A DNA stretch of 64,000 bases from Oscillatoriaceae cyanobacterium Prado104 (GTDB lineage: Bacteria > Cyanobacteriota > Cyanobacteriia > Cyanobacteriales > Microcoleaceae): NCBI GenBank assembly GCA_025454405.1, contig JALOON010000079.1:1-64000 (forward strand), read 5' to 3'. The notes under the pieces are model-generated. The model did no database searches. It saw only the letters and a program-made list of their open reading frames with translations, and was not told where the DNA came from. The position numbers and the translations under genes are program-made. Below, one piece after another: positions 11,140 through 21,300 of this stretch. Within the stretch, counting starts at the first letter, position 1. Each line of letters opens with the position of its first letter.

Positions 11140-13896
11140 TCAGTGCCGTTGAAAGTGCGATCGATCGGATTCGGACCAGGAATCGAATTGACACCGGGTA
11201 GGGTAATCTCTTCGCAAATGCGATCGTCTGGAGTAGGAGTCGGAGTTCCCGCAGGAGTAGGAGTCGGAGTTTCCGCAGGAGTAGGAGTCGGAGTTCCCGT
11301 AGGAGTAGGAGTCGGAGTTTCCGCAGGAGTAGGAGTCGGAGTTTCCGCAGGAGTAGGAGTCGGTGTTGGAGTTCCCGTGGGAGTCGGAGTTCCCGTGGGA
11401 GTCGGAGTTCCCGTGGGAGTTGGAGTCGGTGTTGGAGTTCCTGTGGGAGTTGGAGTTTCCGTGGGAGTCGGAGTTCCCGTGGGAGTTGGAGGTCGGTGTT
11501 GGAGTTCCTGTAGGAGTTGGAGTTTCCGTGGGAGTCGGAGTTCCTGTGGGAGTTGGCGTCGGCGCTGCCGTGGGAGTTGGCGTCGGCGCTGCCGTGGGAG
11601 TTGGCGTCGGAGTCGGAGTCGGAGTTGGCGTCGGAGTCGGAGTCGGAGTTGGCGTCGGCGCTGCCGTGGGAGTTGGCGTCGGAGTCGGAGTCGGAGTTGG
11701 CGTCGGAGTCGGAGTCGGAGTTGGCGTCGGAGTCGGAGTCGGAGTTGGCGTTGGAGGATTATTTACAACAATTCTCACATTAGCGATCGCAGAATCGGTT
11801 ATCCCGTCGTTAGCTTTGTAGGTAAACAAGTCAGTTCCTACAAAACCAGCGTTAGGAGTATAAGTGAAAGAACCGTCTTGGTTGAGGGCGATCGAGCCTT
11901 GAGCCGGGTTTGCCACAACCGCAGCACTTAGCGCATCCGAATCCGCGTCGGAGTCGTTGGCTAAAACTCCCGGCCCCGTCACGGTGAGGGCCGTTCCCGC
12001 ATCAGTAGTGTAGTCGTCGGCAGCGGCGATCGGCGCATTGTTGGTAACGTTGATGTTCACCGTACCGGGCGCAATTGCCGCCCCATCGCTAACTCTGTAG
12101 GTGAAGCTATCAGCACCGACAAAACCTGTATTGGGCGTGTAAGTGAAAGACCCGTTGCCATTGAAAACGATCGTACCTTTGGTCGGATTGGTCAGTACAG
12201 TCGCAGTCAGCGCGTCCGAGTCCGCGTCGGTGTCGTTGCTTAACACTCCTGGTGCTATTACGTTGAGCACTTGTTTGTGCGAGACGCTGTAGGTGTCGGG
12301 ATTTGCGATCGGCGCGCTGTTGGTAACGTTGATAGTCACCTTGGCAGGTGCAGTATTGCTATCTGTTCCGTCGCTAGCGGTGTAGGTGAAGCTATCAGTA
12401 CCGACAAAGCCTGGGTTGGGGGTGTAAATGAAGCCGCCTGTGTTGTCAAATACGATCGTACCGTTACTTGGATTTGCAACTACAGCCGCAGTCAGCGGAT
12501 CGCCGTTGGCGTCGGTGTCGTTGCTGAGAACTCCCGACGCGGCTGCAACGGTGAGAGTTCGACCGTGTACGACGCTGTAGGTGTCATTTGCCTGCACCGG
12601 GAAATTATTCACCGAGATGTTGCCGAGAGTAAAAGTGGCATTTGCTTGGTCTGTGTTGTCGCCGAAAAATAAAAAGCTTGACACTTCGTAAGGATCGAAG
12701 GGTAAAGGAGGCTGGCTGTTTGTGCTATCAAATGCCGTGTAGTTCCGCAGTGGCTGATTTGCCAGCAATGGTGTGCTGCCAGCAAACAGGCTGTAAGTCG
12801 TGCCTTGAACTACTAGCTTGTAGTTGGTAGCATTGCTGATGTTAAAATTCGCACTTTCCCCACGAGTAAACAGAGTTGGGGCTGCGCCGCCGTTTTGAGC
12901 AAAAATGCCTCCGTTGGCACCGAGATTGCGGTTGGTGAAACCGAGTTCGATGCCATTTTGAGCGTCGCTACTAATAGCGATGATGCTGAAACCAGCTCGA
13001 TTGTCGTCACTGCTAGTTTCCGCCGTAACTGCAACGTTGAAAGAGACGCTATAGCCGTCGGTGCGATTGAGTGCGGGGAAAGTTGCACTAACAGGAGTCA
13101 ATGGTCCAGAAGGCAGTATATATCGGTAGTTGGTGTAGCCTGCATAGCCTGCAATGCCATTAGCCGCCGTCACGCTGGCTGTATTGATTCCCGTCGTGTT
13201 GGGCGAGTACGCACCAGTAGCTTGGATACCACCACCGAGTGGGGCAGGAATAATGAACGTAGGTACAGGCAGAGGTACTTGTCCGTAAGCTAATTGAGTA
13301 CCGCCGATTGCTGTGCCGATGCCCGGTATGGTTGCTGTTGGATAGTTTGTCCCGTCGTAGAGGATTCGGGGGAAGGCAAATTGATAGGCGGTTCTTGTTG
13401 TTGGGTCGATCGCCAACTCCGAACGCACTTCTCCCGTCGTACAATCTAGCACCCAGTTTCCGCCTAAAGCTGCAGAGCCGATCGGCGTGCTGGAAGCTGC
13501 TATTTTTGCTCCCGTTAGCTGGCTTAGTTGCTGCAGGAAGTTAGCGCCTTTCTCGCCTGCCGCTACCTCGCACCCGTACAGCAAAATCTCCGCATTTTCT
13601 GCCAGCGATCGCGCCCATTGCTGCAATTGCCCAGCATAAGTTTTTAAATTTGTCAAGTTAAGGTCGATCGCGCCTAGCTGCAAACTTGCGGGGCTGCCGT
13701 GGGAGATGATATGAATGCTTTGAATATTGTTGCGATTCTCCAGCGATCGGGCGATTTGCGCTACTCCATCCCGCGCTGCATCGATGGTAATTACTTCTGT
13801 CCCTAGTTTGATACCGTTGCGCAGAGTTGAAAAATCGGGCAAGGCAGAATCGATAAAGGCGATCGCGGTTGAGACTAAACCCATACAGTCTGACAT
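11140..13896 (-). CDS. DUF4347 / cadherin-like repeat surface protein, frameshifted in its TP tract
   Basis: 918 residues as read. N-terminal DUF4347 domain ([15 protein letters not shown] near 58; [13 protein letters not shown] near 105), then a beta-rich region. Three tandem Ig/cadherin-like units follow, each with the pattern [14 protein letters not shown] ... FTYTPNxGFVG. Next comes a Thr-Pro tract. An extra G at about 11491 (GGAGGTCGG where other units have GGAGTCGG) throws the frame into SNSHGNSDS-type junk ending at 11140. Removing it joins this to the RTX part ending at 10173, giving one protein of about 1240 residues. Probably secreted by a type I route. Confidence 0.8.
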   Translation of the reverse strand: MSDCMGLVSTAIAFIDSALPDFSTLRNGIKLGTEVITIDAARDGVAQIARSLENRNNIQSIHIISHGSPASLQLGAIDLNLTNLKTYAGQLQQWARSLAENAEILLYGCEVAAGEKGANFLQQLSQLTGAKIAASSTPIGSAALGGNWVLDCTTGEVRSELAIDPTTRTAYQFAFPRILYDGTNYPTATIPGIGTAIGGTQLAYGQVPLPVPTFIIPAPLGGGIQATGAYSPNTTGINTASVTAANGIAGYAGYTNYRYILPSGPLTPVSATFPALNRTDGYSVSFNVAVTAETSSDDNRAGFSIIAISSDAQNGIELGFTNRNLGANGGIFAQNGGAAPTLFTRGESANFNISNATNYKLVVQGTTYSLFAGSTPLLANQPLRNYTAFDSTNSQPPLPFDPYEVSSFLFFGDNTDQANATFTLGNISVNNFPVQANDTYSVVHGRTLTVAAASGVLSNDTDANGDPLTAAVVANPSNGTIVFDNTGGFIYTPNPGFVGTDSFTYTASDGTDSNTAPAKVTINVTNSAPIANPDTYSVSHKQVLNVIAPGVLSNDTDADSDALTATVLTNPTKGTIVFNGNGSFTYTPNTGFVGADSFTYRVSDGAAIAPGTVNINVTNNAPIAAADDYTTDAGTALTVTGPGVLANDSDADSDALSAAVVANPAQGSIALNQDGSFTYTPNAGFVGTDLFTYKANDGITDSAIANVRIVVNNPPTPTPTPTPTPTPTPTPTPTPTPTPTPTPTAAPTPTPTPTPTPTPTPTPTPTPTAAPTPTPTAAPTPTPTGTPTPTETPTPTGTPTPTSNSHGNSDSHGNSNSHRNSNTDSNSHGNSDSHGNSDSHGNSNTDSYSCGNSDSYSCGNSDSYSYGNSDSYSCGNSDSYSCGNSDSYSRRSHLRRDYPTRCQFDSWSESDRSHFQRH
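11233..11760. repeat. TP/GGAGT coding tandem repeat
   Basis: About 530 bases of GGAGT(C/T)GGAGTT-type units, read on the minus strand as Thr-Pro repeats with Ala, Gly or Glu interruptions. The unit makes slippage easy, and the tract contains the one-base shift near 11491. Confidence 0.85.
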
Positions 13897-14350
13897 AATA
13901 CACCTGAAGATAGATGAAGATACGGAAATTAAGATGTATTCAGCCTAGCAATTCGATCGGGCAATGTCATCAGTGAAATTCGGCATCAATGGCAAATCAA
14001 ACTAATTTTTGTGAAGCTGCCAAAGCGCCAGTTCAGTAAAATGATTATCCAAGAAAAAAAGTTGTGTCAGCATCGAGATTTGTTAATGCTGTTATTAGAT
14101 GCAGTTTGCGATCGCAAGCGATCTTACCGATCGAACTTTCCATATATGGAGTCACGATCGTTTGAAATTTACTGGTGTGTTGAGTAGAGAATGCTCGCCC
14201 TACAATTCAACAATATCCAAAGAGAAAACGCACTGTCAATTCATAAACTTTATGACAGCAAATCATCAAATTATGACTTTAAGTTCGTAAAAGTCATATT
14301 TCGGATCGGGCGCGCAAGGCCCACCCGATCCAGATTTGTAAGGTGTTTGC
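13897..14350. other. intergenic region without recognisable gene
   Basis: About 450 bases, AT-rich. It presumably carries the promoter of the minus-strand DUF4347 gene near 13950. I see no conserved open frame, RNA gene or strong repeat. Confidence 0.5.
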
Positions 14351-15124
14351 TTATGGTTCGCGCTGGCTGCGGTTGGTAAAGGGAACTAGCATCGGAACTT
14401 GGCGGCGGTAATCGGTATATGCTTCGCCATGAATATCCACCAAATCCCGTTCTTCAAACTGAATGGCAATCAGGATATAGGCAGTTGTAATTAGCGCAAA
14501 AACTAAGTGAGTTACTGTCATCGTTGGAGTTGACCAGAAGGCCAAAAACCAACCAACATAAAGGGGATGGCGCACGTATTTATAAAAGCCGGGTGTCGCA
14601 AACGGGAGGTGAGTATATTCTTGACCCCGCAGGTAAAGCCATACCTGGCGCAAGCCAAACAAATCGAAGTGATTGATTGAGAAGCTTGTCACCAATACTA
14701 GCAACCAACCGGATGCAAACAAGCTATGAAGAATGGCAACCCCCGTAGGATTTGTGACATTCCAGATGCTGCCCCCGATAGGTTGCCAAAAATAGAACAA
14801 AGCAATCAAACAGAGACTGGAAAATAGGACGTAGGTGCTGCGTTCGACGGGCTGCGCTACAAACTGAGTCCACCACTTTTTGAAGCTTTGGCGAGCCATA
14901 ACGCTGTGTTGAATGGCAAAAACTCCTAGCAAGGTAGCATTAATTAGCAAGGCATTTTGCCATGATATCATTGGTGCTGAGTCGATCGAACGGGGAACGA
15001 AAAAGTTCCCGACAAATCCACAGGCATAAAGAAAGGCGATCGAGAAGATTGCATAGCAGATTAGACCGTAAATAAATGCTGTAAATCGTGCAATCTTATT
15101 TTGTCCTGTGGTTTGTGCAACCAT
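14351..15124 (-). CDS. mddA: methanethiol S-methyltransferase-like membrane protein
   Basis: About 257 residues from the ATG at 15124, which has a perfect AGGAGG ribosome-binding site. Five or six hydrophobic segments. The NnrU/isoprenylcysteine-methyltransferase-type motif is clear: PFATPGFYKYVRHPLYVGW near residue 180 and the EERDLVDIHGEAYTDYRRQVP tail. MddA family members methylate methanethiol to dimethyl sulfide with SAM; this assignment rests on overall family resemblance. Isolated gene. Confidence 0.75.
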   Translation of the reverse strand: MVAQTTGQNKIARFTAFIYGLICYAIFSIAFLYACGFVGNFFVPRSIDSAPMISWQNALLINATLLGVFAIQHSVMARQSFKKWWTQFVAQPVERSTYVLFSSLCLIALFYFWQPIGGSIWNVTNPTGVAILHSLFASGWLLVLVTSFSINHFDLFGLRQVWLYLRGQEYTHLPFATPGFYKYVRHPLYVGWFLAFWSTPTMTVTHLVFALITTAYILIAIQFEERDLVDIHGEAYTDYRRQVPMLVPFTNRSQREP

Positions 15125-15507
15125 AAGAAGCCTCCTGATTTTGAGAGAGAGTGTGTAGAAGATTTGAATGCGATCGAACGAGCTTAATTTGCTGCCTGCT
15201 GGTGGCAGAATAGACAACATAACAATCGCAGCTTGTCGAGAATCTGTAGCAGCTTTTCATTGAGATTGTTCGCTGCTATACTTACATTATTATAGTAGCT
15301 ATAAACTTGTTGGCATGAGTATATACGCCTAAAAACTCTCAATCTGGAAAAAACCTGGTTTCTTGGGTTGCGATCGCGCATTTCTAAATAGTAGCGAGAG
15401 ACCTGGTTTTTAGCAAAAATACAGGTTCACAAGGGTCAATCTCAAAACAACCCAGTTTCTTTGGCTGAGATCGAGCAATTCCCAACTATTGTTATCAAAT
15501 ATCAAAT

Positions 15508-16200
15508 TTAAGATTGACTGCCTAAAAGTTCTTCTGCTACCAATCCTTTTTGAATTGCGAACACTGCAGCTTGAGTTCGATCGCGCACTTCTAATTTTTG
15601 CAAAATTGCGTGAACGTGCACGCGCACGGTTCCCGGCGCAATGTACAATATTTGGGCGATTTCCTGATTGCTTTTGCCGCCCGCAACTAAAGCTAAAATT
15701 TCCTGTTCCCGCTTCGTTAGGGGATTTTCTAAAACTTCCGATTTTGCCACAACTTTCGCGGGTTCGGGATGAGCAAAAATTGCCCGAATTTCCGCAGTTG
15801 CAGCCTTATCCCACCAAGACGCGCCCGCTACTACCGATCGAATTGCCAAAACTAAAGTTTCCGCTGCAATTCCTTTCAGACAATATCCTTGTGCGCCCGC
15901 AGCAATTAACCTTTCAATTAACGATTTTTGGGAATGAGATGTTAAGATTAAAACAGGAATTTCTGGATGTCGCTGTTTGATTTGGCGGCAGGCTTCAATC
16001 CCTCCAATTCCCGGCAAACCGACATCGAGAACTACTACATCCGGCAAATATTGCTGGGTTAATTCTACCGCCGTTTCCCCATCTTCAGCCTCGGCAATTA
16101 CTTGCAAGCAAGTTTCTTGTTGCAACCGCGTTTGCAGTCCCAACCGAAATAGTTCGTCGTCTTCAACTAGGAGTATTCGCAATGGAGAGGGAGGTTTCAT
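15508..16200 (-). CDS. NarL/FixJ-type response regulator
   Basis: About 230 residues from the ATG at 16200. Receiver domain: acidic pocket VEDDE near residue 10, phospho-acceptor Asp in VVLDVGLPGIGG near 58, and ILTSHSQ with the switch Thr/Ser near 86. The C-terminal LuxR helix-turn-helix is LTKREQEILALVAGGKSNQEIAQILYIAPGTVRVH, which binds DNA. Its start overlaps the end of the histidine kinase gene (16163-17302) by 38 bases, so the two form a translationally coupled two-component system. Confidence 0.85.
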   Translation of the reverse strand: MKPPSPLRILLVEDDELFRLGLQTRLQQETCLQVIAEAEDGETAVELTQQYLPDVVVLDVGLPGIGGIEACRQIKQRHPEIPVLILTSHSQKSLIERLIAAGAQGYCLKGIAAETLVLAIRSVVAGASWWDKAATAEIRAIFAHPEPAKVVAKSEVLENPLTKREQEILALVAGGKSNQEIAQILYIAPGTVRVHVHAILQKLEVRDRTQAAVFAIQKGLVAEELLGSQS

Positions 16201-17302
16201 AGGCAGGAGTAGCTGGTAGTCGGAATCCAAACACAGCGCCTTGCGGCAATTTGTTTTCTGCCCAAATTATACCGCCATGTGCCTCAATAATTTGGCGGGA
16301 TAAATACAATCCCAATCCCGATCCTTTGGCTTGCCGATCGCTATTTCCTTGATAAAATCGATCGAACAAGTGCGGCAGTTCCTCTGCGGTAATTCCCAAG
16401 CCGCTATCGATTACTTTCACCACTTGATAGTTGGGGTAAGATTCCATGACTATTTCTACTTTATCACCTCGGGGAGAATGATTGATGCCGTTGGTTAGCA
16501 AATTCACAAAAACTCGTTCGAGTTGTACTGCATCGCCATTTACCCACAAAGAGCGGCGAAAATCTGACTCTCCGTAACTCATGCTAATATAAACTCGGCG
16601 CGCCGCAGATAAATCGAGCATTGTGGCGATTACTTCTTCTGCCAATGCTGCTAAATTTACGGGGGAAAGTTTTAGTTTTAAACCTTCAGTATCGTTGCGG
16701 TAAACATCCAGCATGGTTTCTACTAATTGTAAGGTTATTTTGTGCGATCGCGCCATTGTTGCGAGGACTTTTTGCTGGCTGGGAGTGACATCACCAAATT
16801 TTGCTGACTGAAAAGCTTTAATAGTTTCGATCGCTCCCAACATTGGCGTTTTTAAATCGTGACTCAAAGTAGAGACAAAATCTTCTCGAATGCTAGCTAA
16901 TTTTTGCTGGGATTGCAACTGCGCTTTTGTTTGGGCGATGGCTGTTTCGTACTGCTGGTTGCGATCGCTTAAATATCCCGTCACTCCTAAAGCCATCACC
17001 GCGATCGATCTGTTAGCCGCAGTTGCCAGGGCGATCGTTTCTCTGTCTGGAAAAAACAAATTTAACAGCGTCAATGCTGCTGCTAACAGGGTAATTTGCA
17101 ACTTTACGCCGCGACTCAGGCGGGAATTTGCTAGTAAAATCGGTCCGGTATACAAGTAGCCGAATACATAATCTGATGGCGTGGTAAATTCCATTAAGGC
17201 GACAATAGCAAATAACAGCGCGATCGACCACCGCCCGCGCCAATATTTCTCTTGAAGTTGCAGATTTTTTTTAATTTTTAAGAGGTTTCTCAAAATTTTC
17301 AT
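16163..17302 (-). CDS. sensor histidine kinase
   Basis: About 379 residues from the ATG at 17302. Several hydrophobic segments in the first ~110 residues form the sensor/membrane part. The H-box FVSTLSHDLKTPMLG carries the phospho-His. The N-box is NLLTNGINHSPRG, followed by DSGLGI (G1) and GSGLGLYLSRQII (G2). It phosphorylates the overlapping NarL-type regulator. The signal is unknown. The C-terminal end, after VFGFRLPA, is a short variable tail created by the overlap. Confidence 0.85.
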   Translation of the reverse strand: MKILRNLLKIKKNLQLQEKYWRGRWSIALLFAIVALMEFTTPSDYVFGYLYTGPILLANSRLSRGVKLQITLLAAALTLLNLFFPDRETIALATAANRSIAVMALGVTGYLSDRNQQYETAIAQTKAQLQSQQKLASIREDFVSTLSHDLKTPMLGAIETIKAFQSAKFGDVTPSQQKVLATMARSHKITLQLVETMLDVYRNDTEGLKLKLSPVNLAALAEEVIATMLDLSAARRVYISMSYGESDFRRSLWVNGDAVQLERVFVNLLTNGINHSPRGDKVEIVMESYPNYQVVKVIDSGLGITAEELPHLFDRFYQGNSDRQAKGSGLGLYLSRQIIEAHGGIIWAENKLPQGAVFGFRLPATPAYETSLSIANTPS

Positions 17303-17406
17303 TAGAAAGAAAGGAGAATAATATAGCAATCGGCAAGGCGATGGCGGATTCGATCGATTGTTGAAACAGACGATCTTATTATCTAGGGCGTGTTTTCTTG
17401 CCTCTC

Positions 17407-17486
17407 AGATCCCCCCCAGCCCCCCTTAAAAAGGGGGGAGAAAGAGTGTCAAAGTCCCCCTTTTTAAGGGGGATTTAGGGGGATCT
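17407..17486. repeat. AGATCCCCC inverted-repeat element
   Basis: An ~80-base inverted repeat with ends AGATCCCCCCC and GGGGGATCT and inner arms AGCCCCCCTTAA/TTAAGGGGGATTTAG. A near-identical copy is at 23217-23298, after the second giant gene. It is miniature-element-like and may also end transcription. Confidence 0.8.
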
Positions 17487-17559
17487 GGATCTGAAGTAGT
17501 AGCGAGGACTGAAAGAAACATTTTTCGATAATTATTTTAATGTTTTTTTCCAGTCGGTT

Positions 17560-17750
17560 TCAACTCAGATCTTCCACCATTCGCAATTAGCCTGTAGGGG
17601 CGGGTTCGCCAACATATTTAAACGCAGCAAATAGGTTAAATAAACCCGCCCCCACCCCACGAAAAATTCCCAATTGACATTGCTGCAAGATGTCGGTTTC
17701 AACCGACTTTTGCTATGAGACGGGGATTTAAATCTGCGGCGGATCTGCGG
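17560..17750. repeat. degenerate repeat cluster
   Basis: Contains a TGTAGGGGCGGGTT...AACCCGCCCCC inverted pair and a partial copy of the GTCGGTTTCAACCGAC/GCTATGAGACGGGG hairpin family. No gene. Confidence 0.6.
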
Positions 17751-17779
17751 CAAAACCGATCGATTCGATCGAGGAACTA

Positions 17780-17940
17780 TGTATCAATACATCTTTACCA
17801 AATCTTTACATGATTTTATGCAATTAACTGTTAGAGTCTATCCAAAAAATTTTCACTTTTTTTAAACCAGGAATAGGTGGTGTGATGCCGAAATTGAATT
17901 GTCAAGTTTCAAGAAGTGCGATCGCCTTTAAAGTCGATGA
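17780..17940 (+). other. decayed duplicate of the leader and 5' end of the 18392 gene
   Basis: This stretch parallels the one at about 18290-18445: ACATCTTTACCAAATCTTTACAT versus its TCATCTTTATCAAAGATTTACAT-like counterpart, then TTTTTTAAACCAGG/TTTTTTAAACTAGC. Next comes AGGTGGTGTGATG/AGAGGTGTTGTCATG and AAGTGCGATCGCCTTTA versus AAGCGCGATCGCCTTTA. It keeps a start codon context (17883) but soon loses the frame. It reads as a relic of a second DUF4347 gene or a duplicated promoter region. Confidence 0.6.
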
Positions 17941-18391
17941 GAAGTCGATGAGAACTCACTCACGTTCTCAAATAGCCACCTGATTTAATAAAAATACGGT
18001 AGAAAGTGCGATCGACTTAATGTCTTGCAGCATTCTCGATCGGCAAGCAAAAAACCAGGCGTTGTAAAACGTAACTATGTAAACGATTGTAAAGTATGCA
18101 AATCCCTTAAAAGTGGGTAATTTAACTCTAGGTGGATAATTCAGCCATATTTCCAGACTATTACGTAGTTTGGTTTAATTTGGCTTACCTACTTAGTAGC
18201 GCTTACAAATTTCAATCATTGTTGTCCTCGCGGGCGAGGAGAAAAGCACGGGGGTACTCCCTCCGTCAGAAGCTGTGCCTGTATAAAACATCGTACATCT
18301 TTATCAAAGATTTACATAGTTTTATGCGGTAATTTCTGATGCTTTAGACAATCAATTCTCACTCTTTTTTAAACTAGCAAGAGGTGTTGTC

Positions 18392-21300
18392 ATGCTAACT
18401 TCAAGCACTCGAATTTCAGGAAGCGCGATCGCCTTTATTGATCGTCAGGTTGCAGATTATCAAAGTTTGACGACCGGGGTAACACCGGGTACGGAAGTAG
18501 TAATTTTAGATGAAAAAAGGGATGCGATCGAGCAAATTACTGAAGTTTTAGCTATTCGGACAAATATAGATAGCATTCACATAGTTTCTCACGGCAGTCC
18601 GGGAAGTTTGCAACTGGGTAATGGCAGATTTTCTCAAGATAATCTGGAAACTTATGCCGAGAAATTGCGGCAGTGGCGGAGTGCTTTAAATCCTGATGCG
18701 GACATTCTGATTTACGGTTGCAATGTGGCATCAGGGCCTCGCATTTGTTCCAAAGTCCGCCGGGGAATTAATTCCCCGTCTCATAGCGCAAGTCGGTTGA
18801 AACCGACTGAAAAAAAGGCCGCAATTCAGTCCTCTTTAGAGGACTTTCGCTATGAGACGGGGGTTTCAACCCCCGGCGGATCGGAGGAATACACGGTAGA
18901 TTATGAATACGCGATCGATCTTGAAGGTGCGATCGAACATCAACAAACAGCAGACAATTTCACCTTCATCCAGCGCATCGCCCAACTCACAAATACCAAC
19001 GTTGCCGCCTCCAAAAACCTCACCGGAAGTGCAGCAAAAGGTGGCGACTGGAAACTAGAAACGACAACTGGAAAAATTGCAGCCTCTTTAGCATTTCGGC
19101 CCGAAATTCTAGCAACATACAGCCACGTTCTCTCCACCTTCAGTGAGGCCAGGAACTATGATGTCGGCAAGAATCCTGTTGGCATGGATACGGGCGACTT
19201 GAACGGCGACGGTTTCCTAGACTTAGCCGCAGTCAACCAGGGCTCCAAGAATATTTCCATATTGTTGGGGACGGGTACTACGGGCAGCTTTGGTACTGCT
19301 ACCACCTTATTTGACCCAGGTAACGAGAATCCCTTTGGCATTGTAGTGCGCGACTTTAATGGAGACGGCAAACTCGATTTAGCTGTAGCGAGTAATCCTG
19401 GTGGTTCTGACCCCGGTTACGTTTCCATCCGGCTGGGCACAGGTACTGGCAGTTTTGGTAATCCTACCAATTTCGCTTCAAAGATGCATCATAGCTCGAT
19501 CGCAGCCGGCGACTTCAATGGAGATGGCAAGTTAGATTTAGCCACAGCCCCGAAGTTTGGCAACGACATTTCAATAATTTCAATACTTTTCGGAGACGGT
19601 ACTGGTAGCTTTGGTAATCCCGTTCCAATTAATACAAACAAACCAAAGTTTACTGTTGCCACAGCCGACTTTAACGGCGACGGCAAACTCGATTTAGTCA
19701 CGTCGAACAATGAAAAAACTGACAACATCTCCGTTTTCTTAGGAGATGGTAATGACAACTTTAATGCCCCCGTTCACCTTAGCGCGGGGAATCTTGTTGG
19801 GCAGAAGGAGGATCGCGTTATCGTCACAGGCGACTTTAATGGTGATGGCAAACTCGATCTTGCAGCAAGTAACCAATTTTCTAAGAATGTCTCAGTCTTT
19901 TTGGGAGATGGTACTGGTAATTTTGGTACTGCTACCAACTTTGCCGTTCCAGGCGGTCCTCAATCTTTGGTTGCAGGCGACTTTAACGGCGACGGCAAAC
20001 TCGATTTAGCCACGTCTACCGGTTCTAACGAAGTTTCAATCTTGTTAGGAGATGGTACGGGTAAATTTGGTAATCTCAGCAACTTTAGTAAGATGGAGAC
20101 TCTGGGGGGAGCTCCGGCTGGTATGGCTGCGGGAGATTTTAATGCTGACGGCAAGTTGGATTTAGCTACGACGAACCTCATTAGTAACGATGTCTCAGTT
20201 CTGCTGAATACATCGAATAGAGTTAATTTCGGTGCAGTCCCTGACAGTGTGGAAGGAACAACAGACAAAGTAGTTAATATTCCTGTTATCCTCAATGGTG
20301 GCACTCCCTTAAACGATATAGTTGTGCCAATTCTCCTCGACCCCAGCAGCACAGCCACCGAAAATTCAGACTACATCTTTTCTCCTACTTCGATTACCTT
20401 CCCCGCAGGTTCAACAGGTCCCGCACTCACCAAAAATATTGCAGTTACTATTAAGTCTGATAGTATTTCTGAAAACCCCGAAACCGCAATTTTCAACTTG
20501 GGAACAATTACAGGTGCGATCGCGGGGCCCACAAAAACAACAACACTAACTATTGCCGATCGAGTTTCTGTTGCTTATGATATTGCCACCGATACTGCCA
20601 CCATTGAAGAAGGCAGTAGCGGCAAAAAACCTCTAACTTTCACTGTGACTCGCAGCAACGTCACTAACGGGGCAAGTAGCGTCAAATATGCAATAGGAGG
20701 AACAGCTACCAACGGCAGCGATTATAACAATATCGGCGGCACTTCTCGGGCAAGAAATGCTACTGGCACGATTAATTTTGTGACAGGTGAAACATCGAAA
20801 ACTATTACTCTGGATGTGTTGGGCGACACCAGGGTTGAACCCGATGAAACTATTACCATCACCCTGTCAAATCCCACAGGCATCGCAGCGGCAACACCAG
20901 TAATTACCTCTGATACTGCTACCACAACTATTATTAATTACACTGCACCAACACCAGAACCGCCGACACCAGAACCACCGACACCAGAACCACCGACACC
21001 GCCGACTCCGCCGACACCAGAACCACCGACACCGCCGACACCAGAACCACCGACACCGCCGACACCGCCGACACCAGAACCACCGACACCGCCGACACCG
21101 CCGACACCAGAACCACCGACACCGCCGACACCAGAACCACCGACACCGCCGACTCCGCCGACTCCGATACCGCCGACACCGCCGACTCCGCCGACTCCGA
21201 CGCCACCGGCTCCGACGCCAACGCCGCCGTCAACGGATAACCGCCCACCATTGGTAAATCGTTCTGTTTTGTCGCAAGGAGGTTTTAAAGCCAATGAGTT

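Noticed and set aside
11047-11931. Gly/Val-rich open frames on the plus strand opposite the TP repeats
   Set aside because: They are the reverse complement of the Thr-Pro coding tract; composition is explained entirely by the real minus-strand gene.
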